The notes under the pieces were generated by a model. That model did no database searches. It saw only the letters and a program-made list of their open reading frames with translations, and had not been told where the DNA came from. Source: an uncultured Anaerolineaceae bacterium (GTDB lineage: Bacteria; Chloroflexota; Anaerolineae; Anaerolineales; Anaerolineaceae). From it: a stretch of DNA of 5,966 bases. Positions within the stretch are counted from its first letter, which is position 1. Every line of letters starts with the position of its first letter. Location of the stretch: assembly GCA_937894825.1 (NCBI GenBank), contig CALCQT010000465.1:1-5966 (forward strand), in the 5' to 3' direction. The translations under genes were made by a program, and so were the position numbers. Positions 5,019 to 5,966 of this stretch are shown in pieces.

Positions 5019-5966
5019 ATGCTCAAAAAATCATCAAAATTCTTGTTAACCGTTGTTAGCTTCGCGATTCTGTTCGGAATTCTTTTGTTCCTGCAGATGA
5101 ATAAAACGAAATACGGCTACACCATCTCAATCCTCCAACGGAGCATTATTTATGCGGTAGCGGCGGTAGCGATGAACCTGACCAACGGTTTTACCGGGCT
5201 GTTTTCTTTGGGCGCTGCCGGCTTTATGGCAATTGGCGCTTATGTGGTTGGAATTTTTACCATACCGGTCGCTTCACGAGCGGGAGTGTATTATATCAAT
5301 GGCGTCAGTGATGCCATTGGGAACATTGAGCTGCCCTTTGTCCTGGCGTTGATCCTGGGCGGTCTGCTGGCGGCTTTGGTTGCGGCGTTGATCGGGATCC
5401 CGGTTCTCAAATTGAAGAGCGATTATCTGGCGATCGCGACGCTGGGTTTTTCCGAAATTATTCGGGCAGTGATCGCGAGTCCACAGATGGACCTGATTAC
5501 CAACGGATCTTATGGTCTGAAGAAGATTCCCCGTTTCCCATCCGTTTTCGAGCCGTTTATTTTTTCGGCGATTTGTATTCTGCTGATGGTGCTTTTGATC
5601 CGTTCCTCTTACGGCCGGGCATTTAAAGCGATCCGGGAGGACGAGACTGCGGCGGAAGCGATGGGGATCAATCTGTTCAAGCACAAAGAAATCTCCTTCA
5701 TCATCAGCTCCTTTTTCACTGGCATTGCCGGTGGGCTGCTGGCCAGTTACATGGGCTCCATTGACTCGGGAACCTTCCGTATTACACTGACCTATGACAT
5801 TTTGCTGATCGTCGTTTTGGGTGGGATGGGAAGCGTTACCGGCAGTATTCTGGGCGCTTTTTTGGTCACCGCCGGGAGGGAATGGCTGCGCTTCTTTGAT
5901 CAACCGCTCATCGTTGGTGGCTGGCAGGTGCCTTTGATCCGAACCGGTTTCCGGATGGATCAAAGG
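5019..5966 (+). CDS. livM: Branched-chain amino acid ABC transporter, permease LivM (3' end outside window)
   Basis: An open frame of 316 codons from ATG 5019 to the window edge with no stop, so the protein is partial, probably lacking only a few tens of residues. LivM is the second membrane subunit of the transporter. Residues 8-26 form a first membrane segment. AMNLTNGFTGLFSLGAAGF (51-69) is the LivM counterpart of the usual 'NL..G.TG..SLG.A.F' motif, and KLKSDYLAIATLGFSEIIR (131-149) is equally typical. The EAA-type ATPase-contact loop is RAFKAIREDETAAEAMGIN (200-218), and VVLGGMGSVTGSILGA (265-280) closes the last conserved region. The start follows AAAAGG (5006-5011) by 7 bases and the livH stop by 2. 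The ATPases livG and livF are expected downstream. Confidence 0.94.
   Translation, partial: MLKKSSKFLLTVVSFAILFGILLFLQMNKTKYGYTISILQRSIIYAVAAVAMNLTNGFTGLFSLGAAGFMAIGAYVVGIFTIPVASRAGVYYINGVSDAIGNIELPFVLALILGGLLAALVAALIGIPVLKLKSDYLAIATLGFSEIIRAVIASPQMDLITNGSYGLKKIPRFPSVFEPFIFSAICILLMVLLIRSSYGRAFKAIREDETAAEAMGINLFKHKEISFIISSFFTGIAGGLLASYMGSIDSGTFRITLTYDILLIVVLGGMGSVTGSILGAFLVTAGREWLRFFDQPLIVGGWQVPLIRTGFRMDQR

Noticed and set aside
5274..5963. Minus-strand frame of 229 codons opposite livM
   Set aside because: livM on the plus strand is open through the whole stretch and carries conserved permease motifs; the antisense product is a Gln/Asn/Arg-rich shadow.

Overview
The window looks like chromosomal DNA of an anaerobic bacterium, most likely Chloroflexota (Anaerolineae-like). 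That placement rests on the general look of the S10, Crp/Fnr and Liv proteins, the tuf-rpsJ order and the oxygen/NO-detoxifying flavodiiron protein. It is an inference from memory of family sequences, not from a search, and I hold it with moderate to low confidence. All genes look like ordinary chromosomal genes; I see no insertion sequence, integrase, CRISPR array, tRNA or rRNA.

Region 1 (1-476, + strand) is the 3' end of a str-type translation operon: the last 29 codons of tuf (EF-Tu), then complete rpsJ (ribosomal protein S10), closed by a very strong hairpin. rpsJ is therefore the last gene of its transcript here and does not lead into rplC.

Region 2 (488-2506, - strand) is a stress-defence block. 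It holds a two-domain flavodiiron protein (O2/NO reductase) with all diiron ligands present, a 58-codon remnant of a Crp/Fnr-type regulator just upstream of it, and an OsmC peroxidase with its own terminator. Between osmC and the remnant lies a perfect dyad, TTTGACACCCGTGTCAAA, of the kind Crp/Fnr dimers bind. The remnant keeps a good ribosome-binding site but stops about 27 bases before the flavodiiron start. The regulator therefore seems to have been lost by internal deletion while its control region stayed in front of the flavodiiron gene. The remnant and the dyad are the most interesting part of the window.

Region 3 (2671-5966, + strand) is a branched-chain amino acid type ABC uptake operon: livK (binding protein), livH and livM (permeases). 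livM runs off the right edge; the ATPases livG and livF are expected beyond it. livK has an extended -10 promoter. It is separated from livH by 216 bases carrying three successive hairpin structures, one of them terminator-like, which would let the binding protein be made in excess over the permeases. livH and livM are only 2 bases apart.

I found no clearly novel multi-gene system. The points worth a second look are regulatory: the orphaned dyad and regulator remnant, the stacked hairpins in the liv operon, and a binding protein with a plain signal peptide and no lipobox.
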